Shown here piece by piece: positions 1-5,838 of a DNA stretch of 5,951 nucleotides (its first letter is position 1; every line of letters begins with the position of its first letter). The notes under the pieces are model-generated. The model was given only the letters and a program-made list of their open reading frames with translations. It ran no database searches and was not told the DNA's origin. Both the position numbers and the translations under genes were made by a program. Source of the stretch: Bacteroidales bacterium (GTDB lineage: Bacteria; Bacteroidota; Bacteroidia; Bacteroidales; B18-G4); assembly GCA_023145125.1 (NCBI GenBank), contig JAGLEK010000494.1, positions 1 to 5,951 of the forward strand, given 5' to 3'.

Positions 1-24
1 TAAATTATTCATCCGCTCATTCAT
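1..24 (-). CDS. Possible 5' end of a downstream gene (partial)
   Basis: Reading leftwards, an ATG at 24-22 opens a frame that stays open to the window edge and gives MNERMNNL. It lies 24 bases after the stop of the carboxypeptidase-regulatory-like gene on the same strand, and an A-rich stretch (AAAAAACAGAT) precedes it, which suits a Bacteroidota start that lacks a Shine-Dalgarno sequence. Eight codons are too few to identify a product or to prove that this is a gene. If real, it would be co-transcribed with the gene before it. Confidence 0.22.
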
Positions 25-48
25 ATCTGTTTTTTATCATATATTTAT

Positions 49-1464
49 TTAATTGTTTGAAACAGCATATTTGCCTTCACCCGATTGCAGCTTCTGCCTG
101 AAAAGCATCGTCCTCTCGATAGATCCCGGTTGCCGGTAGGTAAAGTAAACATAGCCATTCCTAACCAGTATTTTTCTAACAAAGGGGTAATACAAGATGT
201 TTGCATTGCCAGGCACGCCGGTTTCAATATCCAGTGGATGCAGGCTAACCCTGTTGGAGTGGATAAAGACCGTATAATACTCGTCCCTGATCTCATCTTT
301 CAGGATTAATTCTTCCCAGTCCTTCTTTATATGATAATCAATGGCTGTTGTTGCTTCAAGTTCACCATATGGCGTTAAAAATTCAATTTGAGATTCAGGA
401 TGGTTGAAGATGATTATTTGCTCACCCGATTTAAACAAAGGGGCATAGAGAGGTGTGTAAACGATTGTTTTCAGGTAATGTGCTTCAATGGAAATGTCAC
501 GGCTTCTTTTATAAGCCTCTCTCTGAGTTTTAATGCTTGGTTCATCTCCCATTAATAAGAGCGCGAACTCTAAATCATCATTTCTAAAGCTGCCCAGCAT
601 GCCATGGTGTCCCGGGTTTTCTTTAAGTATTCCCAGTTTTTTACTGTCATATACTTCCCTGAAAGTAATATATGTATCTGCAATGGAATCATACCTTATG
701 TATTCAATAACCTGTCCGTGCATCCTGCTGATGCCGAAATAATAGTTGTCGTTATGATAAGCTGCGAATGCACGTGCAACCGGACGAAAGATCCTGATAT
801 CGGTAGGATATATCAACCTGAGCTCAGTACCTGTAAATTGTATCTGGTAGGCACTGTCCCTGGCAACATAATGAATCTTGCCGAGGCAGTCGTGATGCAG
901 GGAAGCTGCCCTGCCTGGCAATTCAGCTAATATGGCAAGAGTGTCGTTCATGGTGGAGAGCAGCACAAGTTCCGCCCGTCTGAGCTTGTTCCTGAATATC
1001 AACAGCATCAGGCCATTCTCATGGAATTCAAAGTCCAGGACTGAATATGATTCATCCTTGAAGATCAATTCGGCTTTGCGGTCGGTGATGGTCACCCCCT
1101 CAAGCATTTCTGCGGAGAAATTCAGCCCGAGCATCAATATCTCATCTCTGATGCTTTCAGTGACAGTGAAGAAACGGTCGTCGAAACCAACATGGGTTAC
1201 TTTCAGGGTAAGTGGGAAGTCGGTGATGCTTAGACGAAAAGAACCATCGGGCCCCGAGATGGTACCGAAAGAAGAGCCCTCGATCAGGACGTGTGCACCG
1301 GCGAGTGCCATCTCAGACTCCTTTTCAAAAACGATTCCCTGGATTATATGTCTATCCTGGGCCAGCATGTTTACAGAGAAGAGGAGAAGGCATACTAAAA
1401 GCAGGGCAAGTTCAGTAAAGACTGCCGGATGATGATGTTTTCTCAGGGTGTTAATCAATTTCAT
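49..1464 (-). CDS. Secreted protein with a carboxypeptidase-regulatory-like domain and a beta-rich, propeller-like C-terminal region
   Basis: The protein has 471 residues from the chosen start, ATG at 1464. Residues 1-36 form a signal peptide: basic MKLINTLRKHHH, a Leu/Val-rich core at about 17-30, then NMLAQ. A frame 15 codons longer begins at 1509, but it buries the signal sequence behind an acidic tail and would start upstream of the predicted transcript start, so I reject it. Residues about 42-125 resemble CarboxypepD_reg-like domains: IQGIVFEKE, AGAHVLIEGSSFGT, GPDGSFRL, a THVGFDD turn and a closing LEGVTITDRK, which parallels the LxEVVVT end seen in SusC-type receptors. No TonB-receptor plug or barrel follows. 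Residues about 140-460 contain repeated modules of two to four strands, such as SVLDFEFHENGLMLLIF, HHDCLGKIHYVARDSAYQI, EQIIIFNHPESQIEFL and RNGYVYFTYRQPGS, which suggests a six- or seven-bladed beta-propeller. The propeller is inference. The protein probably acts in the periplasm or at the outer membrane; its function is unknown. Confidence 0.85.
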   Translation of the reverse strand: MKLINTLRKHHHPAVFTELALLLVCLLLFSVNMLAQDRHIIQGIVFEKESEMALAGAHVLIEGSSFGTISGPDGSFRLSITDFPLTLKVTHVGFDDRFFTVTESIRDEILMLGLNFSAEMLEGVTITDRKAELIFKDESYSVLDFEFHENGLMLLIFRNKLRRAELVLLSTMNDTLAILAELPGRAASLHHDCLGKIHYVARDSAYQIQFTGTELRLIYPTDIRIFRPVARAFAAYHNDNYYFGISRMHGQVIEYIRYDSIADTYITFREVYDSKKLGILKENPGHHGMLGSFRNDDLEFALLLMGDEPSIKTQREAYKRSRDISIEAHYLKTIVYTPLYAPLFKSGEQIIIFNHPESQIEFLTPYGELEATTAIDYHIKKDWEELILKDEIRDEYYTVFIHSNRVSLHPLDIETGVPGNANILYYPFVRKILVRNGYVYFTYRQPGSIERTMLFRQKLQSGEGKYAVSNN

Positions 1465-1508
1465 GATAAATTCATAATTATGATCTTTATCATCATTCCA
1501 TCTTTGCA

Positions 1509-1539
1509 TAAAAATAAGAAAAAATCATGCTAATTCCAA
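1509..1539 (-). promoter_or_regulatory. Candidate Bacteroidota-type promoter for the carboxypeptidase-regulatory-like gene
   Basis: On the minus strand, TTG (1539-1537) is followed after 20 bases by TATTTTTA (1516-1509). This matches the Bacteroidota sigma consensus TTG-N17-23-TAnnTTTG except at the last base. Transcription would begin near 1502. That gives a leader of roughly 38 bases to the ATG at 1464 and excludes the ATG at 1509 as a start. The call rests on the motif alone in an AT-rich spacer, so a chance match is possible. Confidence 0.38.
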
Positions 1540-1561
1540 TGCAGAGTTTACGAATGGCATG

Positions 1562-1597
1562 TTTTGTTCAATGTAAACCCATTTTTTCATATTTTTG
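1562..1597 (+). promoter_or_regulatory. Candidate Bacteroidota-type promoter for the glycosyltransferase gene
   Basis: TTTTG at 1562-1566 is followed after 23 bases by TATTTTTG at 1590-1597, a full match to the TAnnTTTG -7 element. Transcription would begin near 1604. That leaves only about 12 bases before the TTG start at 1616, or about 60 before the next in-frame ATG at 1664. The element faces away from the promoter of the leftward gene, so the spacer is a divergent regulatory region. Spacing is at the long end of the accepted range. Confidence 0.45.
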
Positions 1598-1615
1598 AAT
1601 AAATAAATAATACGA

Positions 1616-3106
1616 TTGGATTTTAAAGCTTTGTATAACCGAAGAAGCCGTTTTATCTGGCTGATGGCCGTCATGATGTTGCCGTTGTTTTTCATCAACG
1701 TGCGTACTTCACATGACTGGGGTGGTGATTTTGCCATGTACATCATGCAGGCCGAAAACATTGTGAATGGCGTTTCCCAGTCTGAAACGGCGTACATATA
1801 CGATCCTGATAACCCTGTACTTGGTCCGCCGGCTTATCCAATAGGATTCCCGCTGTTGCTTAGCCCTGTTTATGCTCTGGCGGGAAACAGTATTTTTGCC
1901 TTCACCCTCTGGATCACTGCATTCCTCATGGGGATCGGAATGATCATGGCTGTTTTCCTGCGGCGGTACTTTAGTGATCTCATCGCCTTTTTCCTGGTCA
2001 TGATCGTGATCTACAACCCATGGACACTAAGCATGAAGCTGGAGATCATGTCGGAATTCCCATTTACTTTCTTGCTCCTGCTATGCCTCTTTTTGTTTGA
2101 AAAATATGGCAAGGGGCCCTTCTGGATGGGGATTGTTATTGCCATACTTGGCGGACTGCTGATGTCGGTCAGGGCTATTGGGATGGTATTTCCCATTGCC
2201 ATTTTGATCTGGGCGGTAAGAAAGAGGTTCATTGAAAAGGACAAAACTCCGATGAGCAAGTGCGTATGCGGCTTTTTGGTTGGTGTGGGTTCGGTACTGG
2301 TATATCTTTTACTTAATAGTGTCATCTTTGCCGTGCCCCGGGCAGAAGGCGGTTCTTATACCGGTATCTGGGGTGAGGAAAAGCTTTATGCCACAGTGCT
2401 CTATAACCTGGCATATTATACCGAGCAGTTCAAATATTTCTTTTCCCCCTGGGGCGGATCATGGAACTTCCTGCCACTGATCCTGAAAGCAGCCATATTC
2501 ACATTTACCCTGCTGGGAATGATCCGCATGTTCTTCCGGCGTCTGGAGCTCATGGACATGATCGTGATCCTGTACTTCGGCGTTCTACTGATCTATCCTT
2601 ACCGGCATGGAGGAATACGTTTTCTATTCCCCATCATGCCATTCCTGGCTTTTTATCTCGTCAGGGGGCTGGAGACGGTGCATATCTTTCCGAATATAAA
2701 GAATAGTGTGAAAGTCTGGTTCCTGGGATGCCTGGTGCTGGTTTCCTACCTGAATATGTTCTGGATCATCATACACACCGATCATCAAACATTACAAGGT
2801 CCACAGGAACAGCTTTCAGAAGAAGCATTTGAATATATCAGGAATAATACCGCAGAAGATGATGTGATCATTTTCTCCAAGCCACGGGTGCTTGCACTAT
2901 ACACCGGCCGGAATTGCCTTGCCAACAATAAGGAATTTACACCCGGGGAGATCGCAGACCTGATCTTTGCCTATGAAGTGGATTATGTGCTTACACACAC
3001 TGAAATATCCGATGCTGCCATTCATGATTTTATCAGGAAACAGGATTACATTTGTGAATATTTGTGGAGTAATGAGAAGTTTGTGCTTTATAAGGTGGTT
3101 ATGTAG
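1616..3106 (+). CDS. Polytopic membrane glycosyltransferase, GT-C / ArnT-like (PMT_2, RgtA-like) family
   Basis: This 496-residue inner-membrane protein has about ten hydrophobic segments, among them residues 13-28, 92-115, 121-135, 148-162, 169-200, 218-240, 287-304, 312-327, 335-350 and 367-387. The first outside loop carries SHDWGGDFAMYI (D34, D38); acidic residues here serve catalysis in GT-C enzymes that use polyprenyl-phosphate sugars. PPAYPIGFPLLL (71-82), IMSEFPFTFLLLL (144-156) and GGIRFLFPIMPFLAFYL (332-348) are typical of the family. A soluble tail (about 402-496) includes EYIRNNTAEDDVIIFSKPRVLA and is probably periplasmic. The start is TTG: a stop lies at 1604-1606, no upstream ATG exists, and starting at ATG 1664 would remove the basic N-terminus and part of the first membrane segment. 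The likely role is transfer of a sugar from a lipid carrier to a glycan, lipid or protein; the actual donor and acceptor are unknown. A methyltransferase gene follows on the same strand. Confidence 0.82.
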   Translation: MDFKALYNRRSRFIWLMAVMMLPLFFINVRTSHDWGGDFAMYIMQAENIVNGVSQSETAYIYDPDNPVLGPPAYPIGFPLLLSPVYALAGNSIFAFTLWITAFLMGIGMIMAVFLRRYFSDLIAFFLVMIVIYNPWTLSMKLEIMSEFPFTFLLLLCLFLFEKYGKGPFWMGIVIAILGGLLMSVRAIGMVFPIAILIWAVRKRFIEKDKTPMSKCVCGFLVGVGSVLVYLLLNSVIFAVPRAEGGSYTGIWGEEKLYATVLYNLAYYTEQFKYFFSPWGGSWNFLPLILKAAIFTFTLLGMIRMFFRRLELMDMIVILYFGVLLIYPYRHGGIRFLFPIMPFLAFYLVRGLETVHIFPNIKNSVKVWFLGCLVLVSYLNMFWIIIHTDHQTLQGPQEQLSEEAFEYIRNNTAEDDVIIFSKPRVLALYTGRNCLANNKEFTPGEIADLIFAYEVDYVLTHTEISDAAIHDFIRKQDYICEYLWSNEKFVLYKVVM

Positions 3107-3119
3107 GGTTGAGGGTTGA
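3106..3119 (+). repeat. Short tandem GGGTTGA x2
   Basis: Two copies of the 7-mer GGGTTGA start on the last base of the glycosyltransferase stop codon. A related AAGTTGAG lies at 3163-3170. It marks the left edge of the repeat-filled spacer. Two copies are too few to say more. Confidence 0.4.
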
Positions 3120-3123
3120 GTGT

Positions 3124-3149
3124 TCCACCTTCGCCAAGGCTACGGTGGA
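3124..3149. repeat. Hairpin-forming intergenic repeat (TCCACC...GGTGGA)
   Basis: TCCACC (3124-3129) pairs with GGTGGA (3144-3149), and inside it GCC (3133-3135) faces GGC (3138-3140) around AA. The core CTTCGCCAAGGCTACGG resembles short dispersed intergenic repeats seen in many environmental bacterial genomes; that resemblance is from memory and was not searched. No T-tract follows, so it is not a classical terminator. Confidence 0.5.
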
Positions 3150-3172
3150 CAAAGTGGGTTTTAAGTTGAGCT

Positions 3173-3220
3173 TGATCCCGGAGGGGTCACATATCATTAG
3201 CCCCGGGTTTTAACCCGGGG
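3173..3220. repeat. Composite two-hairpin intergenic element
   Basis: Hairpin A is TGATCCC (3173-3179), loop GGA, GGGGTCA (3183-3189): seven pairs including one G-T. Eleven bases later, hairpin B is CCCCGGGTT (3201-3209), TT, AACCCGGGG (3212-3220): perfect nine-base arms. No U-run follows hairpin B (ATAAGAGG), which argues against a simple intrinsic terminator. The pair looks like one mobile-type or REP-like unit. It lies between the glycosyltransferase and methyltransferase genes and could lower read-through or stabilise the upstream mRNA end. Confidence 0.6.
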
Positions 3221-3237
3221 ATAAGAGGTTATATAAA

Positions 3238-3296
3238 ATTATCACCCTCCCCCCGATAATGTCCGTTCGGAGAAATGTAGCTGGAATGGGGAGGGT
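3238..3296. repeat. Overlapping inverted repeats with C-rich and G-rich arms
   Basis: ACCCTCCCC (3244-3252) has an exact inverse, GGGGAGGGT, at 3288-3296, separated by 35 bases. A competing small hairpin, ATTATC (3238-3243) with GATAAT (3255-3260), overlaps the left arm, and TCCG-TT-CGGA (3262-3271) lies in the loop. A further GGGAGGAGAGG follows at about 3300-3310. On the minus strand this reads CCCTAAACCCTCCCC, similar to common Bacteroidota intergenic repeats (recalled, not searched). It ends about 40 bases before the methyltransferase start, so its RNA would sit in that leader. Confidence 0.55.
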
Positions 3297-3338
3297 TTAG
3301 GGAGGAGAGGACAACGCGATAATTACGAAAGAATAAAA

Positions 3339-4136
3339 ATGAAACGTTTGCATAAATTATACAGAGCCTTTGTATTGATTTTGAAGAAGCCGTACCTGCT
3401 TAATAAGATCATCGACGACAATGATGCATGGCAGGCAAGGGTACAGAAGGAATATGGCAATGGTGGTGGCCTCCGTGAGCTCAGGTTTCACGATCTGGCA
3501 GGAGGGGTGGAGGTAAGCGTTAAACCATTTTCATTTCTGGAAGGTGGTTCCCTGCCCACCGACCTCGCCCTGTTGCGGCTGCTGGCTGCGGGCTTTGAGG
3601 ATTGTAAATACTTTGAGATAGGCACCTGGCGTGGAGAAAGTGTTGCCAATGTAGCGGAGGTAGCAAAGGATTGCACAACCTTGAACTTGCCGGCCGGGGA
3701 AATGCTTGAGGCAGGCCTTGATCCGGCCTATGTGGAGCAGCATGCTATGTTCTCCCGGGGATTACCCAATGTGTTGCATCTGGAAGGAAATTCACAGACC
3801 TTCGACTACGCCGGCTTAAATAAAAAATACGACCTTATCTTTATCGATGGCGACCATCACTTCGAATCCATAAATCAGGATACCCAAAATGTTTTCAAAC
3901 ACCTCGTGCATGATCAAAGCATTGTGGTATGGCATGATTATGCCTGGCAACCGGGTAATGTGCGTTATGAAACCCTGGCAGCCATAATGGGTGGAGTGCC
4001 TGAAACCTTCCACAAAAACCTTTATGCTGTGCGTAATACACTATGTGCGATCTGCCATCCGGGTGATCTCAGATCACAAAAACCATCAGTCGTGGCGAAA
4101 AAGGATGAAGCCTTCGAAATAAGGCTGAAGGCATAA
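3339..4136 (+). CDS. Class I SAM-dependent methyltransferase (Methyltransf_24-like)
   Basis: The protein has 265 residues and no signal peptide, so it is cytoplasmic, perhaps membrane-associated through the basic N-terminus (MKRLHKLYRAFVLILKK). Residues 91-101, YFEIGTWRGES, are the SAM-binding motif I (acidic E93, glycines 95 and 99). KKYDLIFIDGDHHFESINQD (162-181) is the strand-4 segment characteristic of Methyltransf_24, with D170, D172 and H173-H174. VVWHDY (196-201) is the following conserved strand. An insert of about 45 residues (113-158, from TTLNLPAGEM to LEGNSQTFDYAG) lies between motif I and that segment. The start is preceded by A-rich GAAAGAATAAAA without a Shine-Dalgarno sequence. 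Relatives methylate sugars or small molecules and often sit in glycan clusters. Next to a glycosyltransferase, sugar O-methylation is plausible but unproven. No promoter match is visible just upstream, so transcription may come through the repeat-rich spacer. Confidence 0.85.
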   Translation: MKRLHKLYRAFVLILKKPYLLNKIIDDNDAWQARVQKEYGNGGGLRELRFHDLAGGVEVSVKPFSFLEGGSLPTDLALLRLLAAGFEDCKYFEIGTWRGESVANVAEVAKDCTTLNLPAGEMLEAGLDPAYVEQHAMFSRGLPNVLHLEGNSQTFDYAGLNKKYDLIFIDGDHHFESINQDTQNVFKHLVHDQSIVVWHDYAWQPGNVRYETLAAIMGGVPETFHKNLYAVRNTLCAICHPGDLRSQKPSVVAKKDEAFEIRLKA

Positions 4137-4142
4137 AAAGAT

Positions 4143-4158
4143 GATAAGGTTTCTTATT
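4143..4158 (-). terminator. Weak candidate terminator between the convergent genes
   Basis: ATAAG (4144-4148) and CTTAT (4153-4157) form a five-pair stem around GTTT, extendable by one G-T pair. Read leftwards, it is followed after a few bases by TTTTT (4139-4135). It overlaps the nucleotidase stop codon, and the gap between the convergent genes is only 17 bases. The stem is AT-rich and weak, so efficient termination is doubtful. Confidence 0.25.
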
Positions 4159-5596
4159 GGTACCTGAAATAGCGGTGGCAATCAGGGTAATCTACCTGGT
4201 CATTCATGTTCTCCAGATAATAGATGATCGCATCTGCTGTGGAGTATGGCTGAACTTCTCCGCTTAGCGGGAAGAAATTGTCATAAACAGCAGGGATATA
4301 GTCATTGATTCCTAACAATAAGATCGTAGTATTGGGTATGATGTTGTTGCTCAGATCTCTTATTTCAACGCTATTGTCCACCTGTTGGATCTGTACCCCC
4401 GAATAATAAAACCCGGCCGCTGAGCCTTTTAGAAAGGCCTTTATATCAGAAACGCTCATCTCGTAGATGATAGCGCCATTGTTGAAAGGATCGAATTCAT
4501 AGATCTCCCTGACAGTGATATCTCCCTCATTAAGGCCTGAACGTACCCCGCCGGAATTTTGAAAGGTCACATCCACATCAAGCCTCTCCCTTAAGGCGTC
4601 GGTATAAAAGCAACCGACCTGGTACTTTTGATGGTACTGATGTGAGTAGCCGATCACCTCATCAAGGACAAGGGCCATGCTTTCATTGTACTGATCGATA
4701 ATTGCTTTCAATCCTGCGTCATAGTCAGGATAATTGTTAAGATCTATTAATTCAAAATCAACATCTACCACCTCTTTGTCTTTCACTTTTAGCTCAATTT
4801 TGCCGAGCATATTTAAATAACTTCCCGACTGAAAGATAGGAATGCCATTAACAGTTGTGTTCACTTCTGCATGTGAATGTCCACCTATGATCAGGTCAAA
4901 ATAGGGGAATTGCTCTGCCAGCTGGAAGTCACACAGGTTCCCGCTGTAGCCGTCGTGTCCCAGGTGGGTTAGCGCGATGTACAGGTCGGCATTTTCCTGT
5001 TCTTTGACGTTGGCGTACTGGGCGGCTACATTTTCCGGCCGTTCAAAGGTGAAGTTTTGTACCCTGAAAGGATGCGTGGATGGGATGGTGCCATTGTCTT
5101 TACCGTTGGTTTCTACCAGCCCAAGGAAGGTTACCCTTAAACTGTCGGTGCTCAGTGTATAATACTCATAAGGTTCAGGAACCCCTGTATTTTCCATATC
5201 CACATTGGCACATACCCAGACAAAACCGGCCTGATTCATCCTGTCTTTTAAAACGACCTCCCCATAATCATATTCATGGTTCCCGACAACCGATATGTCG
5301 AAGCCTGCCCGGTTCATTGCATCTATCATAGGGTATCCCTTTTCATCATAGAAATCAACCACGGGATTCCCGGAAAAGATATCCCCGCCGCAGGCCACTA
5401 TCACGCTTACATGCTGCTTCTCTTTGTCAACGATATGCTTGATCTTAGAGAAATTGTTGATCTGCCCATGCTGGTCGTTCACAAAGAAGATGGTCAGGTT
5501 TTTTGCCCCGGAAATGTCAGGGACATTTTCATCATCAGACTTTTTACAGCCAAAGATGAAGAGTGCGATCAGTATGAATAAGAGGGTTTTTCTCAT
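4154..5596 (-). CDS. Lipoprotein metallophosphatase / 5'-nucleotidase (UshA-like), probably surface-exposed
   Basis: The protein has 480 residues. MRKTLLFILIALFIFGC is a type II signal peptide with lipid attachment at C17. C17-KKSDDE follows, resembling the Bacteroidota lipoprotein export signal (SDD plus acidic residues) that sends lipoproteins to the cell surface. The metallophosphatase domain (about 33-270) has the full metal-site set: NDQHG (D41, H43), GGD (D72), GNHEYD (N106, H107, D110), THLGHDG (H211) and GGHSH (H240, H242); H107/D110 match the UshA catalytic pair. The C-terminal 5'-nucleotidase domain (about 312-465) has YTDALRERL, NSGGVRSG (348-355), EFDPFNN (367-373) and NDY (431-433). 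Such enzymes use two metal ions to hydrolyse nucleotides or related phosphoesters. The exact substrate is not readable: in the usual G-N/D-L motif, C329 replaces Asn/Asp. It is convergent with the methyltransferase gene and appears monocistronic. Confidence 0.92.
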   Translation of the reverse strand: MRKTLLFILIALFIFGCKKSDDENVPDISGAKNLTIFFVNDQHGQINNFSKIKHIVDKEKQHVSVIVACGGDIFSGNPVVDFYDEKGYPMIDAMNRAGFDISVVGNHEYDYGEVVLKDRMNQAGFVWVCANVDMENTGVPEPYEYYTLSTDSLRVTFLGLVETNGKDNGTIPSTHPFRVQNFTFERPENVAAQYANVKEQENADLYIALTHLGHDGYSGNLCDFQLAEQFPYFDLIIGGHSHAEVNTTVNGIPIFQSGSYLNMLGKIELKVKDKEVVDVDFELIDLNNYPDYDAGLKAIIDQYNESMALVLDEVIGYSHQYHQKYQVGCFYTDALRERLDVDVTFQNSGGVRSGLNEGDITVREIYEFDPFNNGAIIYEMSVSDIKAFLKGSAAGFYYSGVQIQQVDNSVEIRDLSNNIIPNTTILLLGINDYIPAVYDNFFPLSGEVQPYSTADAIIYYLENMNDQVDYPDCHRYFRYQ

Positions 5597-5692
5597 GATA
5601 CTTGGTTTGAACTGGTGGTTTGCTGTTGTTTATTTATATAGTGTCATTAACGGTTGATGCAATGCCGTGTGCTTTTTCGTTTCCCTAAAATA

Positions 5693-5700
5693 CAAAATTA
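5693..5700 (-). promoter_or_regulatory. Candidate -7 element (TAATTTTG) for the nucleotidase gene
   Basis: On the minus strand, 5700-5693 reads TAATTTTG, a full match to the Bacteroidota TAnnTTTG -7 element. No convincing TTG/TTTG -33 partner lies 17-23 bases upstream. A start near 5686 would give a leader of about 90 bases before the ATG at 5596. Single-element evidence only. Confidence 0.3.
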
Positions 5701-5755
5701 TCCAATGCGGTATTGCTGGTGTTATAAATACGTAGACCCAGCTTGTTAATATCTA

Positions 5756-5777
5756 ATTTACACCTCAGCCTGTAAAT
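5756..5777. repeat. Inverted repeat ATTTACA-N8-TGTAAAT
   Basis: Perfect seven-base arms (5756-5762 and 5771-5777) flank CCTCAGCC. No T-tract lies on the 3' side in either direction, so terminator function is not supported. It sits about 55 bases upstream of the candidate nucleotidase -7 element and could be a protein-binding site or the edge of the adjoining repeat. The function is unknown. Confidence 0.4.
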
Positions 5778-5783
5778 AAAAAT

Positions 5784-5836
5784 TGTCATCCTGATCACGC
5801 TGAGCGAAGCGAGGCGGGAGAAGGACCTATGTCGGG
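5784..5836. repeat. GTCATCCTGA...GAGCGAAGCGA dispersed-repeat relative
   Basis: The stretch starts TGTCATCCTGA and continues through CGCTGAGCGAAGCGA to GAAGGACCT. It resembles the widespread intergenic repeat GTCATCCTGAGCGAAGCGAAGGA(C/T)CT, here with extra bases after CTGA and again before GAAGGACCT. The identification is from recall of that repeat and was not searched. Such elements are usually non-coding and multi-copy. Confidence 0.55.
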
Positions 5837-5838
5837 TT

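Noticed and set aside
604..930. Plus-strand open frame of 108 codons
   Set aside because: Antisense shadow of the propeller-like region, with no start context or domain features.
932..1432. Plus-strand open frame of 166 codons inside the leftward gene
   Set aside because: It is antisense to a gene with a clear signal peptide and domain. Its translation is Ser/Arg-rich with no recognisable motif.
49..1464. TonB-dependent receptor (SusC-like)
   Set aside because: The N-terminal domain fits, but no plug domain or beta-barrel follows, and 471 residues is about half the usual receptor length.
1525..1797. Minus-strand open frame of 90 codons across the divergent spacer
   Set aside because: It overlaps the start of the glycosyltransferase gene and both candidate promoters, and its product has no recognisable features.
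3201..3220. Intrinsic terminator after the glycosyltransferase gene
   Set aside because: The stem is strong, but neither strand has a T-tract after it, and its form fits a dispersed repeat better. Some effect on termination cannot be excluded.
3107..3338. Insertion sequence or other transposon
   Set aside because: There is no transposase frame, no terminal inverted repeats enclosing a gene and no target duplication; only small non-coding repeats are present.
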